Assembly (NCBI GenBank): GCA_023614405.1
Contig: CM042686.1
Span: 468,070,740 to 468,134,739, forward strand
Origin: Avena insularis
Lineage: Eukaryota; Streptophyta; Magnoliopsida; Poales; Poaceae
Direction of reading: 5' to 3'
Length of the DNA: 64,000 nucleotides
The number at the start of each line of letters is the position of its first letter. Position 1 is the stretch's first letter. The notes beneath the pieces are model-generated. The model was not told the origin of the DNA. It saw only the letters and a program-made list of their open reading frames with translations, and made no database searches. This document shows positions 36,226 through 48,335 of the stretch, in pieces. A program made the position numbers and the translations under genes.

Positions 36226-36441
36226 TTAGCCTGTTATTTTGTATTGAAACATAAAGTTGAATTCGTGCCAAAAAAGACCCTCTGAGTATTTGGCATACCA
36301 ACTGTAGTCATCGCGGCTAATTTCAGGGAACTTGGGTACCACGTTGCCTGGGCGCCCCAACTTTCGGGCTACAAAATGATATTCTCCCAAGTGAGGTGTA
36401 TACTCATCACAGGAAAAAGAAGGGTCACTAGTGGGATCCAC
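36226..36441 (-). CDS. Unrecognised coding-like fragment
   Basis: A 71-residue open frame with natural-looking composition (DEYTPHLGEYHFVARKLGR, then PEISRDDYSWYAKYSEGLF). A CAG that could be a splice acceptor lies just before the first residues on the minus strand, so it may be an exon or a captured gene fragment. No family was recognised. No partner exon was found nearby. Confidence 0.3.
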   Translation of the reverse strand: MDPTSDPSFSCDEYTPHLGEYHFVARKLGRPGNVVPKFPEISRDDYSWYAKYSEGLFWHEFNFMFQYKITG

Positions 36442-36910
36442 TGTTTATTTTGCCATCACATCAAATCTCAGTATATGCATCATTAATCTAAACAATAGGG
36501 CAACAAGATGATCTAGTGGGGGTTACCACTATGTACCATCCAATAGGAGACATCACAATGGCATCCAACCCAAGATCAACCATGATCAAATGTAGGCAAG
36601 TTAAGAAATCATCTTCCTAGGATGCTAGGAATCATCAATACTTAAGAGTCTATCATAAGATAGCAACATTAAGATAGTTTGATTAGAAGCATCATTTTAG
36701 TAGAGAGCTAAACCATCACTAATATACTTAAGAAATCATTTCCAGATCATGCCATCTACTATGAATGGCAATCATTTATTCTCAAAGCAAGAAATACTAA
36801 TCATATTCCTAACTCTTGAGTCAGCAATCATAATAAGACTAGCTATCTGTCATTTCTTAGATAGGAAATAGAGCAATATATTATACCAGATAACATTCAT
36901 ATATTTTCCT
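36442..36910. other. AT-rich stretch, nothing recognised
   Basis: Low-complexity-like sequence with repeated ATCAT phrases. Composition changes sharply at about 36905 where the GC-rich Gypsy gag begins, so the 5' LTR of that element, if present, is not here in recognisable form. Confidence 0.4.
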
Positions 36911-38190
36911 TTGGAAAAATATCACACCGAAGAGCGCGTGCTGATCAAGCTCAACGACAATGAGTGGGCCCGCTGTCGAGAGGCCCTGCGGGGTAATCCT
37001 CTACCCCCTAACTCGTCGCTGGACATGCTGATGGGCTACCATTGGCTGCTGAAGGAAGAATACAAGCACCAGCAGCAGCTAATCGCACAACTTGACGCAC
37101 ATAGAAAGGCAGCGGACGAGTCGAGCCTTCGGCGGGCTCAGCTCTTCTCCCATGGAGGATCCTCCTCCAAGGGCAACAAATACGTGGCCAACAAAAGGCG
37201 CTCTCGACTGGCCCACCTCACCGACAAGAAGCGAGAAGAGGCCGCACGAGTCTTCAACTTCGGATCCATGATGGTGGATACGCAGGCGAAAGTGCTCCCG
37301 AAGACGCCGCCAGCAGCGGTGACTGCAGCCAGCATGTACCTCCTCAACAACCAACCTCCGGCTGGGGATCCACGAGCCGCCATGCACCGATCTACGATGG
37401 CAGGCTTAGGGATAATCGAAGCTGCCCTCGTCAAGGATCCAACACCGGGGCCAAAGAAAAGCAAGGCTCTGGCCAAATGCTACTCCTCGCCTTCGTCCAG
37501 CGATGATAACCACGACCTGTCTCGATGTCGCTGCTCATGGCGACATGACCACGACTACGACGCTCGTGATGACATCACGCAGCGCAAGGTCGACAAGATG
37601 CGCACAAGGCGCGCTTGTTCGACTGACTTAGAAGACGACAAGGTGGAACTCTGCGGTGCTAGATGCTTCAGCAGAGCTATCAGGCAAAAGCGAATGCCTA
37701 AAGGGTTCAAGCTCCCATCGGAGAACCCGAAATTTGATGGCCTACAGGACCCGAAGATTTGGCTAGAGGATAACATCTCCTCCGTCAGGCTGCATGGCGG
37801 AAGCTGAAGCACGGCCATGCAATTCCTACAGCTACAGCTGCAGGGCGCCGCTCGCGCATGGCTCAACAATCTCCCGCACAGATCAATTCACAGCTGGGAA
37901 GAGCTAGTCTACAGCTTTGTGTGCAACTTCAAGGGCACTTACAAAAGGCCCGCATCAATCAAAGAGCTAAGAAGCTGCTATCAGAGATCCGGTGAGTCGC
38001 TGCGCTCATATATCCAGAGATGGTCTATCATCAAAAACTCCACATAAGACATCTGCGAGGATCGCACAATTGACGCGTTCAATGGTAGTATACGCCGCAG
38101 AGAGCTCAAGGAGGAGCTGGGCCGCTCGAAGTCGAAAACAATCGACCACCTGATGGAAATCGTGAATCGGTGGGTGGGCCCAAGAGAACT
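36911..38190 (+). pseudogene. Gypsy gag region
   Basis: A 298-codon frame starts MEKYHTEERVLIKLNDNEW and contains a Lys/Arg-rich part and the lead-in KGFKLPSENPKFDGLQDPKI. A TGA at 37805 is followed in the same reading by the retrotransposon gag core, MQFLQLQLQGAARAWLNNLP and WEELVYSFVCNFKGTYKRP, then a stop at 38045-38047. The gag assembles the virus-like particle in active elements. The start codon is uncertain because no leader or LTR is visible. Confidence 0.7.
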
Positions 38191-39572
38191 CGGTAAAAAA
38201 CCGTGTATACTCCAACGACAACGACGACCTCGGGCGCAGACGCGACCGCCGAGGAAAACGTCCAATGCATGGATACGAGGACCGCTATGAGGTCGACATG
38301 GTCGCAGCCGGCTACACCGACAAACGCGATGACAACCGCAACAGCGGATATCGCACCGATGGATACCGTGATAGTGGGAAAACCACGTAGGTGTGGCAAG
38401 GCCGCATTCGCGAAGAGGCACCTGCAACATCCATCTAGGACAAACTGTCCGGACAATGCAACATGCACTTCTACATCGACAAGCACGACAGTAAGAAAAA
38501 GTCCAGTCACCTCCTAAAGGACTGCCGCGAGTTCCTCAAGCTCCACAAAGGCTTGGACCAAATGAGTCGCGACGCGATCAACCAGGGCTATGGAGCTGCC
38601 CCGGACACTGTGGCACATGGAGCTCCTCCACCACCGCCCGGACCACCACCACATGCGGCTGCACCAGCCCATAATCATGGAGGCGAGGCGTACCCTCGAC
38701 CACTAGGAAACATGGGGATGATCCAAAAGGGTAGCCCCTCAAATCAAACACAGAAGACAATCACTCGCCAAGTCAATCTGGCGACGAACTCTCCACCATC
38801 CACCACTGAGTACCTCACTAGCAGCAAGTCCTGCATCACCTTCGACAAAACGACCACCCGCGCCAAGTACCTCACCCAGGCCACTATCCCCTGGTACTCG
38901 AGGCACAGGTCCGCGGGTTCGAGATGAGTCGCGTTTTCATGGACGACGGAAGCGGCATTAATCTCATGTTCGCGAGTACCTTGCGAGAAATGCGGATCCC
39001 ACTGACATGTCTGGAAGTGTCAGAGATGACGTTCCACGGCATCGTCCCAGGGAAGGATGTATACCCCCTAGGAAAAATCAACCTCGACGTCATCTTCGGC
39101 ACGCTGCAAAACTTTTTGGCGAGAGTGCATTGACTTTGAAGTCGTCGACTGGTGCTCACAGTACCACTGCATCCTCGGATGTGTCGCGTTTGCGAGGTTC
39201 ATGGCAGTGCCACATTACGCCTACCTGCAGATGAAAATGCTAGGTCCAAACAGCATCATCACAATCAACGGTAGCTTCTAGAGGTCCGACAGTTGCGACA
39301 GGGAATTCAACAGAATTTCCCAGTCCTTCGGTATGCAAGAGGAACTCGCAAGATTGAAGGAGTCGACATACAACAGTATGCCCCCCGTGAGCAGGCCAAG
39401 CTCGCCCGACCTATCCTTTGACTCGTCGATTCATACCAAGAAAGTCTAGGTCCACCCAACGGACCCATCTAAGACGGCCCTCATCGCCAACAACTTGAGT
39501 TCCGCATAGGAACTCGCGCTCGTCGAGTTCCTCCGTGAGCACTAGGAAATCTTCGCCTGGTGTCCAGCGGAC
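38191..39572 (+). pseudogene. Gypsy nucleocapsid and protease region
   Basis: A zinc-knuckle-like segment CNMHFYIDKHDSKKKSSHLL with KDCREF occurs near 38458-38540, followed by a Pro/His-rich linker. The aspartic protease block is VFMDDGSGINLMFASTLREM at 38936-38994, where the active-site Asp-Gly-Ser pattern is recognisable. QYHCILGCVAFARFMAVPHY follows near 39170. Several frame changes and TAG stops occur before the RT frame. Confidence 0.65.
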
Positions 39573-41320
39573 ATGCCAGGAGTTCCCAGGGAATTCGCCG
39601 AGCACGCACTCAACGTGAATCCAGACGTAAGGCCAGTCAAGCAGACAATACGGCGACTGTCTGAACCAAGAGAAAAAGCGGTCGGTATGGAGATCAACAG
39701 ACTCCTTGACGGAAATTTCATACGCGAGATCAAGGAAAGCACCTGGCTCGCAAATACAGTGCTTGTGCCTAAAAAGGACACAGATATCATGCGGGTGTGC
39801 GTGGACTTCACCTCCTTGAACAAGCACTTCCCAAAGGATCACTTCCTGTTGCCACGGATCGATCAAATAATCGACTCCACTGCAGGATGCGAGCGCCTCT
39901 GCTTCCTCGACGCCTACTCAGGCTACAATCAGATTCGAGTGAAGGAGGAAGACCAAGAAAAAACGGCGTTCATGACACCCTTCGGTGTGTTCTACTACAA
40001 CACGATGCCCTTCGGGCTAAAAAACGCAGGAGCCACCTATTAGCGGTGCATGCAGGCTTTCCTCAAGAACCAACTTGGTCGCAATATCTAAGTCTACGTC
40101 AATGACATCGTCATCAAAACCAAAGAGGAAGCCACGTTAATCGACGATCTCTGCGAGACCTTCGATAACCTCGACCGCTACCAGATCAAGCTCAATCCAG
40201 ACAAATGCGCCTTCGGCGTACCATCTAGGCAACTGCTCGGGTATCTCATCTCTGCGAGAGGGATCGAAGCAAACCCGAAGAAAATAAAGGCCATACTGGC
40301 CATGGAGAAGCCAAAGAATGTAAAAGGCGTCCAGCAACTAGCTGGGCGAATCGTAGCACTCAGTCGATTCATCAGTCGGATGAGTGAAAAGGCACCGTCC
40401 TTCTACCAACTTCTCCGCAGGGCTGACAAGTTCGAGCGGAAAGACGAAGCACAAGAAGCATTCGAAGACCTCAAGCGTCTACTGTCCACCTCGCCAGTAC
40501 TGGTGACGCCTCGTGAAAAGGAACACCACCAACCAGGTGGTCAGCACTGTGCTCGTAGTAGAGCAAGCCGAAGAAAATAAAGTCCACGGGGTTCAGCGCC
40601 TAGTATACTACCTCAGCGAGGTACTCACGCTAACAAAGCAGCAGTACCCGCACTACCAGAAGCTAGCGTATGGTGTCTTCATGACAGCCAGGCGACTGCG
40701 CCACTACTTCCAGGAGCACCCAATCGTGGTGGTAAACGACGCCCCGCTCGGGCACATACTCAATAATCCCGACGCAGTCGGATGAGTCATGCTTTGGGGA
40801 ATCAAACTGTCTCCACGAGACATCACATACGAGAAGCATGACGCGATAAAATCGCAAGTTCTCCGGATTTCCTCGTACACTGGATAGAGAACCAACTCCC
40901 CGACAAGACAGATATTTCCTACCGCTGAACAATGCACTTCGACGGGTCCAAGCAAAAAGACGGAGCTGGCACAGGTGTCATACTGACATCGCCCCAAGGA
41001 GATAAGATGAAGTATGTTCTGCGAATGCAGTTCACATCCTCCAACAACGAAGCTGAGTACGAAGTCTTTATCCATGGAATGCGGATGGTGAAAGCCTGCG
41101 GCACGAAGAGACTCGTCATCTAGGTCGACTCCAAACTGGTGGTCAACCAAACAATGCATGAGTGTGATGCCCTGAGCGACAACATGATCGCCTATCGCGA
41201 CCTATATGACACACTCGAGGGAGACTTCGACGGCTGCAAGCTGCGACACGATGGCCGCAAAAGAACCAAAGAGGCGGATATGCTCGCAACATCGGCTCCA
41301 CCTGTGCCCCAATACCACCT
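39573..41320 (+). pseudogene. Gypsy reverse transcriptase and two RNase H domains
   Basis: The RT begins with PGVPREFAEHALNVNP and contains VPKKDTDIMRVCVDFTSLNK, FLDAYSGYNQI and MPFGLKNAGATY before a TAG at 40041 where relatives have Gln. The catalytic motif reads YVND (40095-40106) and not YVDD, a GAC-to-AAC change that removes a catalytic Asp. RNase H follows (LVYYLSEVLTLTKQQYPHYQ, 40603 onward), and a second RNase H-like domain (MHFDGSKQKDGAGTGVIL, 40932 onward, with NNEAEYE). Stops follow DAVG and RLVI. Confidence 0.75.
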
Positions 41321-41639
41321 GGGGTATTCCTCAAGCGCATCTACGAACGCTCCATCAAGCCCAAGGCTCCAGAGAAGAAAGCAAGCACGTCAACAGACTC
41401 GGGGGCTACGCCACCCAACGAGCCAATGGCACTCGATGACACAGATCCTGGCACAGGACTCGAAGGCCCAATGGAAGTCATGATGATTGAGCCATCTTGG
41501 ACACATCCATATATTACATACCTGCTCAGCAAAAGGCTACCAGACGACCCGACTAATGTGCGGCACATAGCGTGACGATCTAAGGTATTCACCCTCATCA
41601 ACGGTGAATTGTACAAGCGCAGCATCACAGGAGTTCTTT

Positions 41640-42732
41640 AGAGGTGTGTCTCCAATGGGGACGGAAGAGCCATCCTCCTCGACATACACGAAGGCACTTG
41701 CAGACATGATGCTGGCAGTCGCGCTCTCGTTGCTAAAGCTCTAAGAGCTGGATTCTACTGGCCAACAGCCATGCGTGATGCCAAGGACATCGTCCAACGC
41801 TGCAACGCTTGCCAGCGATTTGCGGACAAACCGCATGCACCCGGCATGGAGCTTAGGCCAATACTAGTGGCTTGGCCATTTGCACAGTAGGGACTCGACA
41901 TGGTCGGCAAGCTCCCAAGGTCTTCACGAGGAGGCTACGTCTACCTCCTAGTCATGGTCGACAAATTCACAAAGTGGATCGAGGTCGTGCCGATGACGAA
42001 TCAGTCAGAAGCCAGCGCCATCAAATTCTTCGAGTCCATCATCTACCATTTTGGGGTGCCACATAGCATCATCACGGACAACGGGACAAACTTCACCTCC
42101 AAGGAGTTCCAGGAATTCTACGCAAACCTAGGGATAAACATTAGCTACGCCTCGGTGGCTCACCCTCAGACTAACGGTCAAGTCGAAAAGGCCAACGGCC
42201 TCGTCTGCGGATGAATCAAGAAACGACTCCTTCGGTCACTCGAACAAGCTGCCGGATGCTGGCCAGACGAGCTACAATTTGGTCTTTGGAGCTTACGCAT
42301 AACTCCAAACAGCACCACAGGCTACACTCTGTTCTTCATGGTGCACGGTGCTGAAGCGGTGCTACCCGCAGAAGTGCGCTACAAAGCCCCGTGGGTGGTT
42401 GCGTACAGCAAAAAGGAGTCAACTCTTGCAGTCGAAGACTCCGTCGACCTTCTTGACGAGGCACGCGAGATTGCAGCAGAGAGATCCACGATCTACCAGC
42501 AGAGCCTCCGCAACTACCATAGCAGAAGGCTACGCCTAGATCCTTCATCGAAGGAGACCTGGTCCTACGACTGAAGCAGCAAGGACATCTCATGTTCGAG
42601 TCCCCTTGGGAAGGACCGTATGTGATTACCCAATTAATCCCAGGTGGCGCCTATTGCCTTAAAGATTTCAAGAGCGGAGTCACATACTCCAACCCCTGGA
42701 ACATCGCGCCGCTGTGCCGTTTCTACCCCTAG
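41640..42732 (+). pseudogene. Gypsy integrase
   Basis: The zinc-binding part has a His (DIHEGTCRHD, 41681) and CNACQ (41801-41815). The core runs GLDMVGKLPRSSRGGYVYLL through TDNGTNFTSKEF to HPQTNGQVEKANGL, so the three acidic catalytic residues are still present. A TAG replaces Trp at 41888-41890, TGA occurs at about 42211, and a frameshift lies near 42550. After it the C-terminal part (GDLVLRLKQQGHLMFESPWE) runs to the original stop at 42730-42732. No chromodomain is seen. Confidence 0.75.
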
Positions 42733-43265
42733 TCGTTTTTTACTTTACAATAAGGCTATTCAGCCAGGCTACTTAGCCACACATTGTACCTTGTACTATC
42801 CTGCGAATAAATAAAGCTAAGTGCCCCAGAACTCTGTGTCTTTTCTATTTTTTACAATTATTCACTTGGGGGCTACGCCACCCTTTACACCTTCGTTCTA
42901 CGAACAAATCGCAGTATCCTGAGTAGCTGACACACTACCAATTGAACCGTTGATAAACACCAACCCAGTTGTAACGCACCTGATAGGTTGGCAACATGCT
43001 GAGATAAATACACGGCAGGCTAACGAAAGGAAACTGCAGAGTACAATACACTCGAAAATCATACAAGCTAGCAAGCTTTTCACATATTAATGGGTATCAA
43101 ATACACCCACCATAATCATATGAATTTTATAACACTTATACATCTATGTGCAGGATACAAATTACGCTACTACCGCAAAATAGGAACATTTGTATGCTCT
43201 TCAAAGAAGTCGACGATCCTCTGCTGGACGGTCAATCGCCTGATAGTGCGGTACCTGCTAGCTCA
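42733..43265. other. Gypsy 3' flank, unassigned
   Basis: Contains CACTTGGGGGCTACGCC near 42862, a phrase often found at the 3' end of such elements, but no TG-starting LTR could be placed. The region ends abruptly at the truncated family G LTR at 43266. Confidence 0.4.
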
Positions 43266-44484
43266 TTGATGTAGAGCTCGTTGGGAACCCCAAGAGGAAG
43301 GTATGATGAGCACAACAGCAAGTTTCCCTCAGTTATGAAACCAAGGTTTAATCGAACCAGTAGGAGCAAGGAAACACCCCAAAGGTGTTGCTAGTTGAGC
43401 CTTGGCAGGGCGCACTACCAGTGCTAGTAGCAACATGGAGACCTGCATAACACAACCATAGAACTCTGTCCCCAACTTGTGATGAGGTTGTCAATCTCAC
43501 CGTGTTTTTCTGAAAACAAAGGATTAAACGTATCGAATGGAAGGAAGTAAAAGTTTGTAGAAAGTAAACAAAAGCAGTAACATATTGTAGATTATATGTA
43601 AAGAAAAGGACCGGGATCCATACTTCACTAGAGGTGGCTCTCCTTAAGATCGATAACATGCTGGGTGAACAAATTACAGCGGGGCAATTGACAAACATCG
43701 AGAAAGCAATACATGCATATACTAATCATCTTGACTCCTTTGAGACTTGATTGGGCATTACAACATTATACATAGACCGCCATCAAACTGCATCTATGAC
43801 TAATAATCCACCTTCAGGTTATCATCAGAATAACAAATAGATGATCTTGATCATGAACGGAGCTCACAAGATGTAGACATGAAAGCACAAAGGAGGAGAA
43901 CCAGCCATCTAGCTACTACATGGATCCGTATTCCAAGGATGAACTACTCACGCATCACACCGGAGGCTTGCATGGTGATGACGAAGGCCTCCAGGGTGAA
44001 TTCCCCTCTCTGGTAGGGTGCCAGGAAGAGCTTCAGATCCCTCCCGATCTAGGGATGGATATGATGGTGGCTATAGACTCTTTCCTGGATTTTTTGATCG
44101 GGTACTTAGGGTTTTCGTCTCGAGGGCATCTTATAGGCGGAAGGGGAGGCTGAGGGGGTGCTGGAGGCGGCCACACCACCCCCTGGCGTGGGCCAGGTGC
44201 TGTGGTGGCCCCCTGGCCCCTCTCTGTCTTGTATTCTGGCATCTGATGACTTCCGGAAAAATAGGCACTTTGGCTTTTGTCCCATCCAATTCCGAGAATA
44301 TTCATTTTCTGACATTCCTGGAACCAAAAACAGCAGAAAACAGGCAGCTGGCACTATGGCTCTTGTTAATAGGTTAGTCCAAGAAATCATATGAAAAGTA
44401 CTCCAAAGTGTGGACAAAACACAAGAAAGTGGATAAAACCAAGCATGTAACATCAAAAATTATAAATACATTTGCAATGTATCA
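43266..44484 (-). repeat. 3' LTR of the minus-strand family G copy, truncated
   Basis: Begins on the minus strand with TGATACATTGCAAATGTA (44484) and is collinear with other G LTRs through the CTCTACATCAA phrase at 43266, where it stops before the usual CCATCA end. It also has internal shortening relative to the other LTRs. Confidence 0.85.
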
Positions 44485-44498
44485 ACATCCCCAAGCTT
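44485..44498 (-). other. Polypurine tract of the minus-strand family G copy
   Basis: Reverse complement of AAGCTTGGGGATGT, directly adjoining the LTR start, identical to the tract at 16561-16574. Confidence 0.8.
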
Positions 44499-44828
44499 AA
44501 CTCTTGCTCGTCCTCGAGTAGGTAAGTGATAAAAAGAAAGAATAATTTTTGAGGTGACATGCACCATCAAAGACTTGATCAAAGTATTTGTAAACATTCA
44601 AAGCTAGGATCATAGTACTTCAATCATAACATGAAAGACAAAGTTCTAGCAATAAGACAAATAAACTATGATGCAACATGAAAAGGCACAAACAAAAGAT
44701 TCATGAATAACAATGCTTTGCAAGACGTTTGTTTGTTTCACATAAAGAAAACATAGCATAATAGTATTCATCTTGTCCCTCAATAGAGTAGCAAATATAA
44801 ATGCATAGGACACCTTCAAAAATGACTC

Positions 44829-47800
44829 ATGGGCTCTCTTTCACTGGATTCATCTAGTGGTGGTTGGAAAATCACCTATTCAGGGAGCTCCACCGATGGT
44901 AAGTTCCTTGTTGGATCTCTTGTTCTCTCGGATAATCGATGGCTGGTCATTCTCAATGCCAACGGTTCACCACTGGAGGGTAGAAGTTTGGAAAATGGGG
45001 AGGTTCTCATGATTGGTTCTGTGGTGAGGTTCCCCTCTCATCTTGCAAGGATCAATGATATTTTGCCACCAACTTCTGATTTTCTTGGGACTTCTCATGT
45101 TCATGAGTGCAAGAGTGAAGATTTGAAACTTATGTGGCACGTTACTAGCTCATCTTTGCCTTCTGATGTTTTGGAAAAAGCTCCTGGTTTTTTGGTCCTG
45201 TATACTCTTGCTAAGCGGGTTGTGTTACTAAATCATGACAAGGTGGTTATTGATGCTAGATTCCTTCTTCAAAATGAGAAAGTTTCCTCTTGTGTTATCT
45301 TGGATCTTGTCATCAAAAGGGTGGTGGTGGGTGCTCAAATTTTCGATGTGCCCCTTACTTCATCAACCAAACACAACAATTGCATTTCAGTAGATTTCTC
45401 TAAAGGGTTGAATTTTGAGGCTAATATGCTCAAGAAATTTGGTCACCACATTAATTTCTCAGGTGGATTTTGCAGAAGATCTTTCTTCCTTGTTGGCTCA
45501 TTTGGTCGTGCAAATTTTAAGATTGATATTCATACTATTGGCATTGTTCTCCAAGCATGTTTTGGGGGTCATGCATCTAAATTTCAAGTCAAGATCCTCC
45601 AAGATAGAACCTTTAGGTTCGTTGTTGCATCAAGAGCTGTGGGTTTTGAAATATATAATTTTGGTTCTTTCTCTGATGAATCATTTATATTGAAGATCAA
45701 ACTTTGGGTGATGGAGGCCCAAATTGGAAATTCGAAGAGAAAGAATATTACAAAGAGTTGGACAAGGATTAGACATTTGTTTCATACAAAAGAAAAAATA
45801 AATCCTCTGTTTTTATCGTATTGGTTCATCGACGTCACCAGTCCCATGCAATAACGGTCAAATTAAAGGTGACATTGATCGAGTAGTACCGGGTGCATTA
45901 TTTGTGGAAATTGTGATTAATGGTAAAGATATTAAGGAGGCGAAATCACCTGCAGTCAACAAATCTTCTACAATTAATTTGCCTGGTCTTTTACCATTTT
46001 TGAAATTCCCTACTTTCCCTTCTTGTCCCTGGCCCGGGAAATCCTACCTGCATTGGTTCAAGGCCCATGTGACGCCGCAAGTTTCGCGTCCCAGGGTGTA
46101 CGCTTGTCTTAAGGATTTTGTTCTTGCCCAAAAATTTAATTCAGTCGAACCCCCTGTCTCCTCAACTCCCTCGCCTGGAGAAACCCCAACTGCCTTGCTC
46201 TGCTCGTCGCCGACGACAACCGCTGACGCAATGGCCAACATTCCACTTGACCCTCAACCATTTCTTCCCCATGGATTTGAGATTATGCAGGTGGCTGGCA
46301 GGAATCAGGTCAAAAGGGTGGTGGTTCCTCGCCGACCAAGGGCACATGAACAGTATGCCATTGCGCACATCCACCCCCTTCCCCCTGGTCCAGTCCCTTT
46401 TGGTAATATCAGGGATGTGTTGCAAGATTTCTTTATCAATGATGCTCATGTTGAATTTCGTGATATTCAAGATTGTCCATTTGGTTCTACATATGTTCAA
46501 TTTGCCAATGTTAGTGACCATGACCGGTTAATTGCTGCGGCTCATATTCCCTTCCAAGATGTTGTTATTTATTTCGATAGGCATAATGAAGGAATTAACT
46601 GGTGTAGGACTCAGTTTAACAATGAATGTTGGGTTATGCTCCTGGGTCCTCCACTTGATCACTGGCATGCTGAAGACCTGAATGCTGTTTTCTCTGATAT
46701 TGGTAAAGTTCTGCTCTCGGAGAGGGACCCTGAGCACAAGGGCAGGATCATTGCAAAGCTCAAAGTTACTGACCTCTTAGATGTTCCTAAAAGTGTTAGA
46801 TTCACCATTGGGGACCTGGTGGACACTGAATCATGGACCTTTTCTGTTGAAATTTTAAACAGCAATCTCCTGGGAGGGGCACCTGTTGAGGACCCACTAC
46901 CTGATGATGGTGCTGACCCTCATCCTCTACCTGTGGTGGGACCCATTTTTGGACCCCCCCTTCTCCACAACCTCCCCCACAACCTGAAGGTGACATTGGT
47001 GGATGGGACCAATGGGTTGAACCTGCCCCTCAGAATAATAATGCTGGCTGGGGAAATTGGAATGCTATCCAAGGACCCGTATTTGCTGAAGGAGTTGACA
47101 TGCCCATTGACAACCAGAATTTGCCACCTCAGGAGGCTGACAGTGCTGTTACTGGATCAATTCCTGTTGCAAATATTTCATCTAACAGTGACAAAGCTTC
47201 TGTCCATGGAGCTGAGGATATTGAAGTGGAGCAAATTATTGCTAATGCTAATCAAGATGTGGGCATGGGAGAAGGACTGCTTAACATTCTGCAGAATTAC
47301 CAAGATGAGGAAGAGGACACCATCCATGCTGATGAGGGTAACATGCAAGATGACTGGATGATGGAGGACATTAACCTTCTCTCTCCAAATGAGGCACACC
47401 TTCATGTTGGAATGGCCATTATTCCTTTTGTCAATGCCTCTGAGATGCTTTCTGCTAGGAATTCCTTCTCTAAGCAAGGTCTTGAACTATGGGACAGATT
47501 CTTTGCTCCACACATGAATCCCTCACCTGACAAAGGCAAACTGCAATGTGACATCCCTATAAGTTGGTTTAATTTTATCACTCTAATGCTCATCACTCCT
47601 GAGAAATTCAGTTGGGCTAGACATTTTCTTACATCTCCCCTTTGGGATATTATTAAGGAGCCAATTGCTGAAGAAACTACTTTCACCTTCATTATACCTG
47701 ATGAATGTGTTGGACAGATTCCTCCTCACTGCCTGAATGAATCCCCATCAAGCATGATGGTGCCAAATGCCCCTGCAAAGAGGAGGAGGGGTAAAGAACC

Positions 47801-48146
47801 ATTGGTAGACTCTGAGGTGAGAAGGAGCCCCAAAATTGTGGAACTTAATGGGGGATTTAAAAGCCATGTGAATTGTTCTGATCATAATTGTCTCTCATGC
47901 AATGCTGCACCACCTTGTCTCAGTAATAAAGTTGTTAAGAATCTTGCTGATTCATTTTGCAAGGTTAAGGAGGGGGAACTTGAGAAAAGGCTGCTGAAGA
48001 AGGGCAGGATCAATGATTTGATCATCAAGCCACCTGGAAAGCCTGGATCAAAGAAGACTGGTTCAGAACCATACCTTCCAAGCAAGAAGAAGGGAGGTGC
48101 TGCTGAGTCTTGTGGACTGCAGTGTAAGAAGAAAGCACCTAAATAA
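44829..48146 (+). pseudogene. LINE ORF1 (nucleic-acid-binding protein), frameshifted
   Basis: The frames 44829-45854, 45904-47361 and 47100-48146 form one protein broken by shifts near 45710 and in a C-run at about 46950-46962, plus a stop region near 45855-45903. The first part contains INFSGGFCRRSFFLVGSFGR and a Trp-rich end typical of cereal LINE ORF1. The middle has a fold-like domain (HIPFQDVVIYFDRHNEG, WVMLLGPPLDHWHAEDL) comparable to DUF4283-type regions. The C-terminal part has CSDHNCLSCNAAPPC and a basic tail. ORF1 proteins package LINE RNA. Confidence 0.7.
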
Positions 48147-48335
48147 TGTGGTTAATGTCTACAAAATTCTATCCTTTTGTGACTGGATCAGTTATCTTTG
48201 ATGTCTGTTCTAAGTTGTTGCAGACCTATTTGCTGTTATGCATGTTTATGAATTCAGTATCCTATGATATGTTCAGTCTTATTTGTTTGACTACAAATTT
48301 TGTGTCACCCCAATGCTCACCCAATTGGTTTATAA

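Larger units (their letters stand above)
36911..42732 (+). mobile_element. Tat-type Gypsy retrotransposon coding region, LTRs not seen
   Basis: The order is gag, protease, RT, RNase H, a second RNase H-like domain, then integrase, as in the Tat/Retand branch of plant Gypsy elements. Neither LTR nor primer site could be placed. The coding part is GC-rich and clearly different from its neighbours. Many in-frame stops, mostly TAG, fall where relatives have Trp or Gln, consistent with C-to-T and G-to-A decay. Non-functional. Confidence 0.8.

Noticed and set aside
42862..42885. 3' LTR start of the Tat-type Gypsy
   Set aside because: The purine phrase is present but no TG-starting repeat has a partner upstream of 36911, so an LTR cannot be supported.
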